A stretch of DNA of 50,858 nucleotides from Pseudomonadota bacterium (GCA_963205255.1 CAUJIK010000046.1:1-50858), one strand, 5' to 3'; numbered from the stretch's first letter, positions 15,898 to 25,394 are shown. Notes: generated from the sequence alone by a model not told the origin. Numbers and translations are program-made.

Positions 15898-18777
15898 CTA
15901 GGGAATGCTGCGCCGGTCCCAGCCGTCGCCGCGCCGCACGATCTCCCAGGTGGGCCAGTAATGCTGGTCCAGCTTCAGCGTGATGACCTCGGGCTGGTTG
16001 TTCCAGCTCAGCGTGCGCAGGCGCAGCGCGGAACGGTCGGCTCGACCGGCGACCACGCGCAGGAAGGCGTCCAGATCCGGCGTGGGCTGGCCATCCACCT
16101 CGATGATGCGCCGGCCGGGGAGCAGGCGGTAGCGCGTTGCCGGCGAGCCATAGGCGAAGAAGGCCACGTAGACACCCTCGGGCACGATGCCACGCTGCGC
16201 GCTGAGCGCTCGATGCGGGGCCTGCAGGGTGGCGCCCGCCCACTGGACCACGCGATCCACATCATTGCCGCCCAGCGCCGTGGTCGGCACCGCGAGGGTG
16301 GTTTCACCCTCGCCGCGCCACACCGTGACGTCCACCTGCGGCCGGTCCGCCACCAGGCGCTCCACATCGCGGAAACGTGTCACCACCTGCCCATCCACGG
16401 CCAGCAGCAGGTCGCCCTGCTGCAGCAATTGCGCGGAGGGCGCGCCGCCGGTGAGGCGGGCGATGGAAAGCACCTGGCGCCCGGCCGGGTCCTTCTGCTC
16501 CAGCTTCTTCAGCCACGCGTCTGTCAGACCCAGACGCCGTGCCGCGGCCAGTGACTGCATGTCCAGTTCCACATCCAGCGTGTGCAGCGGCCGCCCGCCG
16601 CGCACATGATCGAGCATCTCGATCACCAGCTCGACAGGTACACCCTGCATGGTCTGGGTCTGCTCGCGGCCGCTCTCCACCGAGAAGCTGGACCACAGCG
16701 CATGCACCGCGCCATCGGCGCCCACCAGCACGCCATCGAATTCCGATGGCGGATTAAGCAACTGCATGCCTTCGAGATTGGCTTCGCGGAAGCGCATGGT
16801 GCGGGTCAGCGGCAGTTTCAGCGGCTCGATGGCGGCCAGTGATGTGGCGCGTGACTTGAGCGTGCCATCCCGGTCCATGCCGATCACGGTCACGGCCTGA
16901 CCCATCTTCAGCGGCTTCGGATCGAGCTTCGCGGCGCGCATGGGCGTGGCGCCGATGAGCTTCGGGTCGTAGGACACCAGCGCCAGGTTGTGCAGCGGAT
17001 GCACATACTCGACCTTGCCCGGGATCTCCAGCGCCCCGCCGAATGTCAGCCGCACGTCGCCCAGAGAAACCGGAACCGTATTGCGGTCGGTAACCACCAG
17101 GCCCCGCTCGGCATCCACCACCAGCCCGGTGCCGTGATAGTTGCGGTCCGTGACGCCGGAAATCGCAAAGGGCATGTCGAAGGTCAGATACACCAGGGAC
17201 GGCGCCAGCTTCGCCGTCAGAGGATCACTGGCCACGGGCAGTGCCGTGGTGCCGCCGGCCACGGCGGTGGGCGCGGGCCCTGCGGGCAGATCCGTGCACG
17301 GCCACAGTCCGGTGCCGTCATCACGCCGGCATTCGCGCGCCGGAAACCAGCGCCGGTCCATGCGCATGGAGCGCAGCTGGCTGCCATGCGGATCGTCGAT
17401 GGTGGTGAAGCGGATGCTGGCGCGATCGCCATCGCCCAGCCCAGCCAGCGCATCGCGGAAATCCGCAAGGCCCCCTACCGCCTTCGAGTTGACGGCCAGG
17501 ATCACCGCGCCGCGGGGCACACCGGCAGCCGCCAGCGAGTAGCCGGGATTGGCGACGTAGGCGCCGCGCACCGGCCGGTTGAAATGACGCGCCTGCTGGT
17601 AGGAAAGCGTGTGCACGATGGCGTCGCCGAATTCGAGGAAGGAAGCCGGGGTGATGGCGTCCAGGTCTTCCACGGCAAGCTGGACATTGCTGCGCTCACC
17701 GCCGCGCTGCAATTCGATGTTGATGGTCTTTTCGAGGGAATCATCGAGCAGTCTCTCCAGCGGCTCGAAGGTCGCGATGTAGCGGCCATCGATGCGCACC
17801 AGGATGTCGCCCACCTGCAGGCTGGCCGCCGCCGCCGAACCCGGCTGCACCTGCGACACCACCAGCATGCCGGTGTTGGACGGGAAAGCTTTGCGGATCG
17901 CAGCTTCGGTATCCGCATCCAGGCCCAGCCGGCGCAGTTCGTCGTAGGGGGTGTAGCTGAACACCGTCTGCAGCGTGCCGCGGGTGACAGGCTTGCCGGC
18001 GCGGATCAGATCGACGGCGCGCTTCACGCGATCCAGAGGCAGATAGAAACTCGAGGCAGCTCCGGTGGCGCCGCCGGCATTGAGCGCCACCACGCGGCCC
18101 TGGATATCGACCACCGGCGAACCGGAGGAGCCGCCCGAAGTGCCCGAGGCCGCCTGCAGATAGAAGGTGTTGAAGTCGTTGTAACGCCCGGGACCATAGG
18201 CCGGCGCCTCGCGGTCCAGGCGCGCGATGGTGCCCGCGAGGATCGACAGCTGCTCGCCGGCATTGTTGCCCACCACGCGGATCTCGCGGCCCACCTGCGC
18301 CCCCTCGGGAGCCAGCACCAGCGAGCGCGGCTTGATGAAGCGCAGCTTCTCCGGATCGTAGCGGTACAGGCCGAAGTCATGCACCGGGTCGCGATACACC
18401 GGATAGAGCTGCACCTCCTCGCGATTGAGGAAAGTCGCCTCGGCCGTGACCGGCCCCGGCGTCACCACATGGCGGTTGGTGAGGATCAGGCCGCGCTCGG
18501 CGTCGATGACGAAGCCCGTGGCCTGCGAGGAAGTGTTCCATTCGGTATCGAAGGCGCGCGTGGCATCGATCTCGATCGCCACCACGCTCTGCGCTATGCG
18601 CTCCAGTGTCGCCGCCCAGGTCGCGTCCTCACGCTGCGGCATGGCGGCCGGGACGAGGCTGGTCAGTCCGTCATCAGGCACCGGCGGCGGCATCGGCAGC
18701 GCGGGCACCTGCGCCATGACGGCCGGCATGAGGGCAAACAGCGCCAGCAGCGCGGTGAAGGCATGCGCTTTTTTCAT
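15898..18777 (-). CDS. Exported tandem HtrA-like protease/pseudoprotease, Nma111/DEG7-like
   Basis: A 959-residue protein with a Sec signal peptide (1-23, MKKAHAFTALLALFAL...). The first trypsin-like domain has a full triad: His103 in TNRHVV, Asp134 in HDFGLYRYD and Ser218 in GGSSGSPV. PDZ-like domains follow. A second trypsin-like domain (about 495-690) has lost the triad: TDRNTV and LHNLALV replace the His and Asp motifs, and FDGVLVGADG replaces the Ser loop. More PDZ-like sequence ends the protein. Blocks such as PYDELRRLGL, HTLSYQQARHFNRPVRG, MDRRWFPA and DQHYWPTWE closely recall the yeast Nma111 layout. It probably acts in periplasmic protein quality control. The ATG at 18777 is chosen for the signal peptide; dgkA ends 7 nt upstream. 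Confidence 0.88.
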   Translation of the reverse strand: MKKAHAFTALLALFALMPAVMAQVPALPMPPPVPDDGLTSLVPAAMPQREDATWAATLERIAQSVVAIEIDATRAFDTEWNTSSQATGFVIDAERGLILTNRHVVTPGPVTAEATFLNREEVQLYPVYRDPVHDFGLYRYDPEKLRFIKPRSLVLAPEGAQVGREIRVVGNNAGEQLSILAGTIARLDREAPAYGPGRYNDFNTFYLQAASGTSGGSSGSPVVDIQGRVVALNAGGATGAASSFYLPLDRVKRAVDLIRAGKPVTRGTLQTVFSYTPYDELRRLGLDADTEAAIRKAFPSNTGMLVVSQVQPGSAAAASLQVGDILVRIDGRYIATFEPLERLLDDSLEKTINIELQRGGERSNVQLAVEDLDAITPASFLEFGDAIVHTLSYQQARHFNRPVRGAYVANPGYSLAAAGVPRGAVILAVNSKAVGGLADFRDALAGLGDGDRASIRFTTIDDPHGSQLRSMRMDRRWFPARECRRDDGTGLWPCTDLPAGPAPTAVAGGTTALPVASDPLTAKLAPSLVYLTFDMPFAISGVTDRNYHGTGLVVDAERGLVVTDRNTVPVSLGDVRLTFGGALEIPGKVEYVHPLHNLALVSYDPKLIGATPMRAAKLDPKPLKMGQAVTVIGMDRDGTLKSRATSLAAIEPLKLPLTRTMRFREANLEGMQLLNPPSEFDGVLVGADGAVHALWSSFSVESGREQTQTMQGVPVELVIEMLDHVRGGRPLHTLDVELDMQSLAAARRLGLTDAWLKKLEQKDPAGRQVLSIARLTGGAPSAQLLQQGDLLLAVDGQVVTRFRDVERLVADRPQVDVTVWRGEGETTLAVPTTALGGNDVDRVVQWAGATLQAPHRALSAQRGIVPEGVYVAFFAYGSPATRYRLLPGRRIIEVDGQPTPDLDAFLRVVAGRADRSALRLRTLSWNNQPEVITLKLDQHYWPTWEIVRRGDGWDRRSIP

Positions 18778-18784
18778 CGATACC

Positions 18785-19147
18785 TCAGAAGAGCAATACA
18801 AGCAGCCAGCTGACGACCAGCAACACGAAGCCCAGCATCACCGCGGCCGAACCCAGATCCTTGGCCATCCCCGACAGCTCATGATGCTCCAGACCGATGC
18901 GATCCACCGTGGCTTCGATGGCGCTGTTCAGGAGCTCGATGACGAGGATCAGCAGCATGGGCCCGACCAGCAGGGCCTTTTCCACGCCGTTCGCACCCAG
19001 CCACAGCCCCAGTGGAATGACCAGCAGCGACAGGAGGAGTTCCTGCCGGAACGCCGCCTCGTCCCGGAAGGCGGCCGCGAGGCCACGGGAGCTGGCGCCA
19101 AAGGCGCGGAAAACACGGGTGAATCCGGTGGGCTTGGGTCGATGCAT
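18785..19147 (-). CDS. dgkA: Diacylglycerol kinase DgkA
   Basis: A 120-residue integral-membrane diacylglycerol kinase, which recycles diacylglycerol released by membrane-derived sugar transfer. The family signature [15 protein letters not shown] is at residues 71-85, with the catalytic Glu near 71-78; three hydrophobic helices (about 36-52, 58-73, 98-118) match. It is probably co-transcribed with the protease gene downstream. The divergent promoter with ispG contains back-to-back -10 boxes. Confidence 0.94.
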   Translation of the reverse strand: MHRPKPTGFTRVFRAFGASSRGLAAAFRDEAAFRQELLLSLLVIPLGLWLGANGVEKALLVGPMLLILVIELLNSAIEATVDRIGLEHHELSGMAKDLGSAAVMLGFVLLVVSWLLVLLF

Positions 19148-19192
19148 GCGGAAAAAGGCAGTCCGGTCTCGTGCTTTGGCAGCCTGCCGCGC

Positions 19193-19208
19193 AGTCTAAC
19201 CGTACAAT
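19193..19208. promoter_or_regulatory. Back-to-back -10 boxes for dgkA (minus) and ispG (plus)
   Basis: On the minus strand TAGACT occupies 19198-19193 and would serve dgkA with a leader of roughly 40 nt. On the plus strand TACAAT at 19203-19208 lies 7 nt before the ispG ATG at 19216. TTGGCA at 19176-19181 resembles a -35 but its 21-nt spacing to TACAAT is too long. Confidence 0.4.
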
Positions 19209-19215
19209 GCGGCCC

Positions 19216-20442
19216 ATGGGATTCCAGCGTCGCATGAGCATTCCGGTCCGTGTCGGCCCCGTGACCGTGGGCGGCACGGCACCGATCGTGGTGCAGTCCA
19301 TGACCAACACCGACACCGCCGATGTGGCGGGCACGGTGGCGCAGGTGCGCGACCTCGCGCGCGCCGGCTCCGAGATCGTGCGCGTGACGGTGAACAGCGC
19401 CGAAGCCGCCGCCGCCGTGCCGCTGATCCGCGACCAGCTGCGGGCGCTGAACGTCGCCACTCCGCTGGTGGGCGACTTTCATTTCAACGGCCACAAGCTG
19501 CTGCGCGAATATCCGGCCTGCGCCGAGGCGCTGGACAAGTTCCGCATCAACCCCGGCAATGTGGGCCGCGGCACGCGGCGCGACACGCAGTTCGCCGAGA
19601 TGATCGAGATTGCCTGCCGGCTCGACAAGCCGGTGCGCATCGGCGTGAACTGGGGAAGCCTGGACCAGGACCTGCTGGCGCGCCTGATGGACGAGAACAA
19701 TGCGCGGCCCGAACCGGCCGATGCCCGCGAGGTGATGCGCGAGGCCATCGTGCGCTCGGCGCTCGAGAGCGCGCAGCTTGCCGTCGATGTGGGCCTGCCG
19801 AAGGAGCGGATCATCCTCTCGGCCAAGGTCAGTGGCGTGCAGGACCTCATCGCCGTCTACCGCGACCTCGCCGCGCGCTGCGATTACGCGCTGCACCTGG
19901 GGCTCACCGAGGCGGGCATGGGCAGCAAGGGCATCGTCGCCTCCACCGCCGGCATCGGTGTGCTGCTGGCGCAGGGCATCGGCGACACCATCCGCGTCTC
20001 GCTCACGCCGGAACCGGGCGGGGATCGCACCCAGGAGGTCATCGTGGCGCAGGAGATCCTGCAGACCATGGGCCTTCGAGCCTTCCTGCCCATGGTGGTG
20101 GCCTGCCCTGGCTGCGGCCGCACCACCAGCACCTATTTCCAGCAGCTGGCGCAGCAGATCCAGTCGCACATCCGCCACCGCATGCCGCAATGGCGCGCCG
20201 AGCGCGACGGCGTGGAAGAGATGACCGTGGCGGTGATGGGCTGCGTGGTGAACGGCCCCGGCGAAAGCCGGCACGCCAACATCGGCATCAGCCTGCCGGG
20301 CACCGGCGAGCGACCCGTGGCGCCAGTCTATGAAGATGGCGAGAAGACGGTAACGCTCAAGGGAGAGCGCATCGCCGAGGAATTCCAGGATCTGATGGAG
20401 CGCTACATCGAGCGGAGCTATCCGCTCAGGAGCAAGGCATGA
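19216..20442 (+). CDS. ispG: 4-hydroxy-3-methylbut-2-en-1-yl diphosphate synthase IspG (GcpE)
   Basis: A 408-residue [4Fe-4S] enzyme of the MEP isoprenoid pathway, converting MEcPP to HMBPP. The N-terminal TIM barrel shows [19 protein letters not shown] and LGLTEAG. Cluster ligands are the two Cys of CPGCGRTTS (about residue 298) and the Cys of [11 protein letters not shown]; the C-terminal ISLPGTGE block is also present. Possible starts are ATG 19207, 19216 and 19234. 19216 is preferred because TACAAT sits 7 nt upstream of it, which would overlap a 19207 start. The stop overlaps phhB (ATGA). Confidence 0.95.
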   Translation: MGFQRRMSIPVRVGPVTVGGTAPIVVQSMTNTDTADVAGTVAQVRDLARAGSEIVRVTVNSAEAAAAVPLIRDQLRALNVATPLVGDFHFNGHKLLREYPACAEALDKFRINPGNVGRGTRRDTQFAEMIEIACRLDKPVRIGVNWGSLDQDLLARLMDENNARPEPADAREVMREAIVRSALESAQLAVDVGLPKERIILSAKVSGVQDLIAVYRDLAARCDYALHLGLTEAGMGSKGIVASTAGIGVLLAQGIGDTIRVSLTPEPGGDRTQEVIVAQEILQTMGLRAFLPMVVACPGCGRTTSTYFQQLAQQIQSHIRHRMPQWRAERDGVEEMTVAVMGCVVNGPGESRHANIGISLPGTGERPVAPVYEDGEKTVTLKGERIAEEFQDLMERYIERSYPLRSKA

Positions 20443-20780
20443 GCGAACCCCTGGCCGAACGGCGCTGTGTTCCCTGCGAAGGGGGTGTCGCGCCACTGTC
20501 GCGCGCCGCCGCCGAAGAGGTGCTGCAGCGCCTGGACGAAGGCTGGCAGCTGGAAGTGGACGCCGGCTCCATCCGCCGCGAATTCCGCTTCAAGGATTTC
20601 TTCCGCGCGCAGAGCTTCGTCAACGCGGTGGCTCACATCGCCAACATCGAGGACCACCATCCGGACATCGAGTTCGGCTGGGGCTACTGCCGCGTGCGCT
20701 TCACCACCCACGCCATCCGCGGCCTGTCGGAGAACGACTTCATCTGCGCGGCGAAGATCGACCAGCTGCCCCTCGCATGA
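20439..20780 (+). CDS. phhB: Pterin-4a-carbinolamine dehydratase
   Basis: A 113-residue PCD/DCoH-family protein that dehydrates 4a-hydroxytetrahydropterin made by aromatic amino acid hydroxylases, or acts in molybdopterin-related roles. The active-site block [12 protein letters not shown] (two adjacent His and Pro) and the later [13 protein letters not shown]is are present, and the length is normal. No phenylalanine hydroxylase is in the window. The last 41 bases overlap the 3' end of ubiI on the other strand. Confidence 0.93.
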   Translation: MSEPLAERRCVPCEGGVAPLSRAAAEEVLQRLDEGWQLEVDAGSIRREFRFKDFFRAQSFVNAVAHIANIEDHHPDIEFGWGYCRVRFTTHAIRGLSENDFICAAKIDQLPLA

Positions 20781-21939
20781 GCAGGCCGCGCGCCGGCGGC
20801 AGGCGGCCCGCCAGCGCCATGCCCCTGCCGGCCAGGCGCGCCAGCGGCCCGCCGCCGGTGAACATCCGGTCCAGCGTATCCACCACCGCGCCCATCAGCG
20901 CATTGTCGAGCCGGCGCTCGCGCTCGTAGCGGCGCAGCGCGCGCCGCGCCGCCACACCTTCGCCGCGCGGACGCGCGGCCAGCGCAGCGGCCAGCGCCTG
21001 CGCATCGCCCAGCCCCTGGTTCACGCCCTGCCCCGCGAGCGGATGGATCACATGGGCCGCATCCCCGACCAGCACGCAGGACCCGGCCACGTACTGCGTG
21101 GCCTGCACCCGCCGCAGAGGAAAGGCGGCGCGCGCGCCGCGCAATGTGAGTTCGCCGAAATCCGCCGCCGCGCAACGCGTGAGTTCGGCGGAAAACGCGG
21201 CGTCGTCGAGCGCCAGCAGTTCCTGCGCACGTGCTGCCGTCGCCGACCACACGATTGAAAGCAACCCGTTGGGCAATGGCAGCAGCGCCAGTGGACCGGT
21301 GTCGAGGAACCGCTGAAACGCGGTACCAACCTGGGGACGCCGCGGCGCAACGGTGGCCACGATGCCCACCTGCCCATAATCGCGCTCACGCGTGGCGATG
21401 CCGGCCGCGGCGCGCACCGGGGAGCGCGCGCCATCGGCGCCGACCAGCAGTTCGACATGACAGGAGCCGGCGCGCGTGTGCACCACGGGATCGGGCAGGA
21501 ACTGCACCGACTCCACGGGTTCCGTCACTATGGTCAGGCCCGCTTCCTGGCAGGCTGCAAGCAGCGCCGCCTGCACCGCCCGCGCGCCCACTATCGCGCC
21601 CAGCGCGGCATCGGCTGATTCGGCCGCGTCGAAACGCAGCACATCGGGGCTGTCCGCCGGCAGGGAGCCGGAGCACACGCGCATGCGTTCGATGGGGGCG
21701 ATGCGTCCATGGTCCAGTCGCGACCACACGCCAATGCCTTCGAGCAGCTCGATGCTCGCCAGCGACAGCGCATAGACACGCTGTTCCGGCGGCGCACCAG
21801 CCTCGGGAGCCTGCGGCGGCTCGCGCTCGAAGAGGACGATTTGCGCGGGCTTCAGCCGCGCCTCGCGCAGCAACTGCAACGCCAGCGCGCTGCCCACGAT
21901 ACCGCCGCCGACGATGGCGATCCGCACCTTGTCTGTCAT
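20740..21939 (-). CDS. ubiI: UbiI/VisC-type ubiquinone biosynthesis flavin hydroxylase
   Basis: A 399-residue FAD monooxygenase of the UbiH/UbiI/UbiF family. It has the FAD-binding IAIVGGGIVGSALALQL, the VGADGARSPVR block and the GDAAHVIHPLAGQGVNQG motif. By position after pepP-ubiH it corresponds to E. coli ubiI (C5 hydroxylation of the quinone ring), although sequence alone does not exclude UbiF-like activity. ATG 21939 is chosen over 21948: it gives the common 4-nt ATGA overlap with ubiH and has GGAG 10 nt upstream. The 3' end overlaps phhB. Confidence 0.88.
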   Translation of the reverse strand: MTDKVRIAIVGGGIVGSALALQLLREARLKPAQIVLFEREPPQAPEAGAPPEQRVYALSLASIELLEGIGVWSRLDHGRIAPIERMRVCSGSLPADSPDVLRFDAAESADAALGAIVGARAVQAALLAACQEAGLTIVTEPVESVQFLPDPVVHTRAGSCHVELLVGADGARSPVRAAAGIATRERDYGQVGIVATVAPRRPQVGTAFQRFLDTGPLALLPLPNGLLSIVWSATAARAQELLALDDAAFSAELTRCAAADFGELTLRGARAAFPLRRVQATQYVAGSCVLVGDAAHVIHPLAGQGVNQGLGDAQALAAALAARPRGEGVAARRALRRYERERRLDNALMGAVVDTLDRMFTGGGPLARLAGRGMALAGRLPPARGLLMRGAAGRSSPRR

Positions 21940-23165
21940 GTGGACCATGCTCCACGCGTCAGCCGCGGACTACGGCCGCCGAACCCCAGGCTGACGCGAC
22001 TCAGCAGCTGTTTGGCGGGCGGCAGCAGATCGAAAAGCAGCAGCCCCGCATCACGCAGCGCACCCACCGCGGGCCGTTCGTCGGAGAAGGTGCGCACCAG
22101 CGTGTCGGTGAATTCCACCACGCCATGCCGGTCGGCTGCGCGCGCCGCCGAGAATCCGGCGAGGAAAGCCGGATCACCCGGATCGCCATCATGCGCCTGA
22201 AGACGCTCGGCGAGCTCGGCCGCATCGCGCAGGCCGAGATTGAACCCCTGCCCGGCCACCGGATGCTGCGCCTGCGCGGCATTGCCGATCAGCACCACGC
22301 GCGCGGCATGCGAGGCGTCGGCCCGCGACAGCGCCAGCGGATAGAGGTTGCGCGAGGCGAGCTGCAACGCGCGGCCAGCGCGCCATCCGAAGGCCTGTTG
22401 CCAGGTCGAGATGAAGGCGGCAGGCGCAAGCGCCATGAGGCGACGGGCATCGTCGGGCCGCGCCGCCCATACCAGCGTGCGCCAGCCCGTGGCGCCGGGC
22501 ACGGCCAGCGGCAGCAGCGCCATGGGCCCGGCATGCGTGAATCGCTCGAAGGCGGTGCCGTCATTGCCTTGGTCGGTGCAGAGGCCCGCGACGATGGCAT
22601 GCTGCCCATAGTCATGCGTCTGCATGCCGATCCTGGCCGCGGCGCGCACCTTCGACTGCACGCCATCGGCGGCCACCACCAGGCGCGCACGCGCCTCGCG
22701 ACGCCCCTGGGCGTCGACGATGGAAAGCACGGCCACATCATCCTGCAGCGTCACGGTGTCGAGGCGTGCCGGCATGGCGCAGGTAAGATTGGGTGCGCCG
22801 GACAGCGACTGCCACAGCGCGAGCCCGATGGCGCGGTTCGGCACCACATAGCCCAGCGCGGCGAGATTCAGCGCCGCGGCATCCAGTTGCGCCATGCCGA
22901 AACGGCCGGCATCGGAAACATGGATGCGCGTGATGGGCGCGACCTGCGGCAACAGCCCCTGCCACACGCCGAGGTTCTCGAACACCCGGCGGCTGGCATT
23001 GCCCAGCGCGGTGGTGCGCTCATCGAAGCTGGGCTGCGCGGCCGAATCCGGCGCAAACGCCTCCACCAGCAGCACGCGATAACGGGTGGCGCGCAATGCG
23101 GCCGCCAGGCTGGCTCCAACCAGCCCCCCTCCGACAATGGCGATATCGAAAGCGTCCTGCTGCAT
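21936..23165 (-). CDS. ubiH: 2-octaprenyl-6-methoxyphenol hydroxylase UbiH
   Basis: A 409-residue FAD monooxygenase closely resembling E. coli UbiH, which hydroxylates the ubiquinone ring at C1 or C6 depending on numbering. It has the FAD-binding IAIVGGGLVGASLA, the shared HVSDAGRFG stretch, VVAADGVQSKVR, FERFTHAGPMALLP and GNAAQAQHPVAGQGFNLGLRD. The order ygfB-pepP-ubiH-ubiI is the same as in E. coli. Eight bases separate it from pepP. coq7 for the last hydroxylation lies elsewhere in this window. Confidence 0.93.
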   Translation of the reverse strand: MQQDAFDIAIVGGGLVGASLAAALRATRYRVLLVEAFAPDSAAQPSFDERTTALGNASRRVFENLGVWQGLLPQVAPITRIHVSDAGRFGMAQLDAAALNLAALGYVVPNRAIGLALWQSLSGAPNLTCAMPARLDTVTLQDDVAVLSIVDAQGRREARARLVVAADGVQSKVRAAARIGMQTHDYGQHAIVAGLCTDQGNDGTAFERFTHAGPMALLPLAVPGATGWRTLVWAARPDDARRLMALAPAAFISTWQQAFGWRAGRALQLASRNLYPLALSRADASHAARVVLIGNAAQAQHPVAGQGFNLGLRDAAELAERLQAHDGDPGDPAFLAGFSAARAADRHGVVEFTDTLVRTFSDERPAVGALRDAGLLLFDLLPPAKQLLSRVSLGFGGRSPRLTRGAWST

Positions 23166-23173
23166 GGATGGGC

Positions 23174-24526
23174 TCAGGCCGTCATCGCGGCCTCGATCTC
23201 CTTCACCGTGCGCGGCACACCTTCGCTGAGGATCTCGTATCCATCCGCCGTGACCGCCACATCATCCTCGATGCGGATGCCGATGTCCCAGAAGCGTTTC
23301 GGCACGCCACGCAGACCCGCCGGAATGTAGATGCCCGGCTCGACCGTCATCACCATCCCCGGTTCGAGCACCCGCCACTGCTCGCCTACCTTGTAGTCGC
23401 CGACATCATGCACATCCAGGCCCAGCCAGTGGCCAGTGCGGTGCATGTAGAACTTGCGGTAGGCCTCGGCCTTGATCAGGGCCGGCACGCGGCCCTTCAG
23501 CAGCCCCAGATCCACCAGGCCCTGAGTGATCACCTGCACGGCGGCCTCATGGGGCTCGTTCCAGTGGTTGCCCGGCTTCACCTTGGCGATGGCCGCGCTC
23601 TGGGCCGCCAGCACCACGTCATAGACCGCGCGCTGCGCCGGCGTGAACCGGCCGTTCACCGGCCAGGTACGCGTGATGTCCGAGGCGTAGTACTCGTACT
23701 CGCAGCCGGCATCCACCAGCAGCAGGTCGCCGTCACGCAGCACGGCGTTGTTCTCGATGTAATGCAGGATGCAGGCATTGGCGCCGCCGCCGCAGATGGG
23801 CTGGTAGGAGATGTCGGCGTTGTGACGCCGGTACTCATGCATCAGCTCGGCGGCAATCTCGTACTCGTATTTCCCCGGGCGGCAGAAACGCATGGCGCGC
23901 AGCTGCGCCGCCGCCGCGATGCGCCCGGACTCGCGCATCAGCGCGATTTCAGTGCGGCTCTTGTACAGCCGCATGTCGTGCAGCACATGGTCCAGCGCCA
24001 CGATCTCCTGCGGCGGATGCCTGCCCTGCCGCGGCGCCTGGCTGCGCAGCTGCGCCAGCCAGGCCAGCACCCGCTGGTCGAAATCCGCGTGACCCATGGC
24101 GTAGTACACGCGCTCCCGGTTCTCCAGCAGCCCGGGCAGGATCTCGTCGATGTCGGTGATCGGAAACGCATCGTCGGCGCCGAAACGCTCGACGGCGCCA
24201 GCTGGACCCGCGCGCCGGCCATCCCAGGTCTCACGCAGCGGATCACGATCCCTGACAAAGAGAACGTACTCGGCAGCCGCCCTGCCGGGCACCAGTACCG
24301 CCACGGCCTCGGGCTCGGCAAAACCGGTGAGGTAGTGGAAGTCGCTGTCCTGCCGGTAGGGATACTCCACATCGTTGTTGCGATGATGGACGGGCGCGGC
24401 GGGCAGAATGGCGATGGAGCCACGGCCTATCATCTTCATCAGCTGCCGCCTGCGGCGCGCGAATTCCGTCGGCGGCGCGATCACCCGCGGCCGGGGCTGC
24501 ACGGCCTTGATACGCGCAGTCTTCAA
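23174..24526 (-). CDS. pepP: Xaa-Pro aminopeptidase PepP
   Basis: A 450-residue dimetal aminopeptidase P that removes N-terminal residues before proline. An N-terminal creatinase-like domain (EYPYRQDSDFHYLTGF) precedes a pita-bread catalytic domain with ligands in VDAGCEYEYYASDITRTW (two Asp), GHWLGLDVHD (His), TVEPGIYI (Glu) and GIRIEDDV (Glu). It overlaps ygfB by ATGA, supporting the start. The protein has a basic Pro-rich N-terminal extension of about 20 residues. Confidence 0.96.
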   Translation of the reverse strand: MKTARIKAVQPRPRVIAPPTEFARRRRQLMKMIGRGSIAILPAAPVHHRNNDVEYPYRQDSDFHYLTGFAEPEAVAVLVPGRAAAEYVLFVRDRDPLRETWDGRRAGPAGAVERFGADDAFPITDIDEILPGLLENRERVYYAMGHADFDQRVLAWLAQLRSQAPRQGRHPPQEIVALDHVLHDMRLYKSRTEIALMRESGRIAAAAQLRAMRFCRPGKYEYEIAAELMHEYRRHNADISYQPICGGGANACILHYIENNAVLRDGDLLLVDAGCEYEYYASDITRTWPVNGRFTPAQRAVYDVVLAAQSAAIAKVKPGNHWNEPHEAAVQVITQGLVDLGLLKGRVPALIKAEAYRKFYMHRTGHWLGLDVHDVGDYKVGEQWRVLEPGMVMTVEPGIYIPAGLRGVPKRFWDIGIRIEDDVAVTADGYEILSEGVPRTVKEIEAAMTA

Positions 24527-25086
24527 TGCAGCGACTCCCGCGGGCCCGGCGACGGCAGCTCGCGCAGCGGCGTCAGGTGCGCATAGATCAGCTGCACTCC
24601 CACGCGCACGAACTCCACCAGTTCGGCATAGGCCTCTTCATTGGTCTCATCGTCCTCGGCGAGGTCCACGTCCACCTGCGAGATCTCGGTCAGGTCGCGC
24701 AGCACCTCGGCCGCTTCAGTCTGCATCCCGGCGGGATCCGGAACGCAGCCCGTGCCCAGTCCATAAAGAAAGCCCTGGCACCATTCCCCCAGTGCCGCGG
24801 TGCGCTCGCCGATGGGCGCGTCGTCGGCCGGCAGCAGGGGTTCGAAAGCCAGGTTGCCATCGCCCAGGGAGCCACAGGTGGAATCGAAAATGGCTCTGAG
24901 ACTGGCGGCGCCGGCCCGGTCCGCGCGCCCTTCCGGCAGGATTTCCGCCATCCAGTCGTCGAGCGAGCAGCTCATGGAGCACAGCGCGCCGACCAGCGTG
25001 CCATGCGCCTCGGCTGCATCGGTGAGGGCGCGTTGCTGGACCAGCACGCGCTGCAGATCGTCAAATGCCAGATTGCCTGCAATCAT
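24523..25086 (-). CDS. ygfB: YgfB/UPF0149-family protein
   Basis: A 187-residue YgfB-family protein. In Pseudomonas YgfB affects a regulatory pathway for AmpC; the general function is unclear. Family marks are AEAHGTLVGALCS, the FxFxPLLP block (LAFEPLLPADD), LGEWCQGFLYGLG, and an acidic DLAEDDETNEEAYAELVEFVRVG near the end. Start ATG 25086 (MIAGNLAFDDLQ) is chosen because the in-frame upstream sequence is not family-like and would eat into the divergent promoter region. Confidence 0.9.
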   Translation of the reverse strand: MIAGNLAFDDLQRVLVQQRALTDAAEAHGTLVGALCSMSCSLDDWMAEILPEGRADRAGAASLRAIFDSTCGSLGDGNLAFEPLLPADDAPIGERTAALGEWCQGFLYGLGTGCVPDPAGMQTEAAEVLRDLTEISQVDVDLAEDDETNEEAYAELVEFVRVGVQLIYAHLTPLRELPSPGPRESLH

Positions 25087-25160
25087 TCCGGCTGGATTAT
25101 GCCCTATCCCCCCGCGGCGCGGATTGACCGCTCCGGGCCGCAAAGGCACTATTCGTCGCG

Positions 25161-25394
25161 ATGGCCGACAGCAAGAACAGCACGCCGATCGAAACCGAAC
25201 TGCGCAGCCTCGAGCAGCGGCTCGACGAGCTGCTCGCCATCGTGGCCCAGCTGCAGGAAGAAAACCGCGCGCTGCGCAACCGCCAGGATTCGCTGTCCAC
25301 CGAACGCTCCACCCTGCTGCAGAAGAACGAGCAGGTGCGCACGCGCGTCGAGGCCATCATCGGCCGTCTGCGCACCATGGAAACCGGCACATGA
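25161..25394 (+). CDS. ZapB-like small coiled-coil protein (TIGR02449 family)
   Basis: A 77-residue, almost wholly coiled-coil protein: heptad patterns run from about residue 8 to 70 (LRSLEQRLDELLAIVAQL, QEENRALRNRQDSL, LLQKNEQVRTRVEAIIGRL). The same small protein is found before zapA and divergent from ygfB in pseudomonads and relatives, where it is annotated as TIGR02449 or compared with ZapB. It may assist ZapA at the Z ring; that is inference. The TGA overlaps the zapA ATG. Confidence 0.83.
   Translation: MADSKNSTPIETELRSLEQRLDELLAIVAQLQEENRALRNRQDSLSTERSTLLQKNEQVRTRVEAIIGRLRTMETGT

Noticed and set aside
16990..18813. 607-codon plus-strand frame opposite the protease gene
   Set aside because: The minus strand encodes a clear signal-peptide protease with conserved motifs; the plus frame is a His/Gln/Arg-rich shadow.
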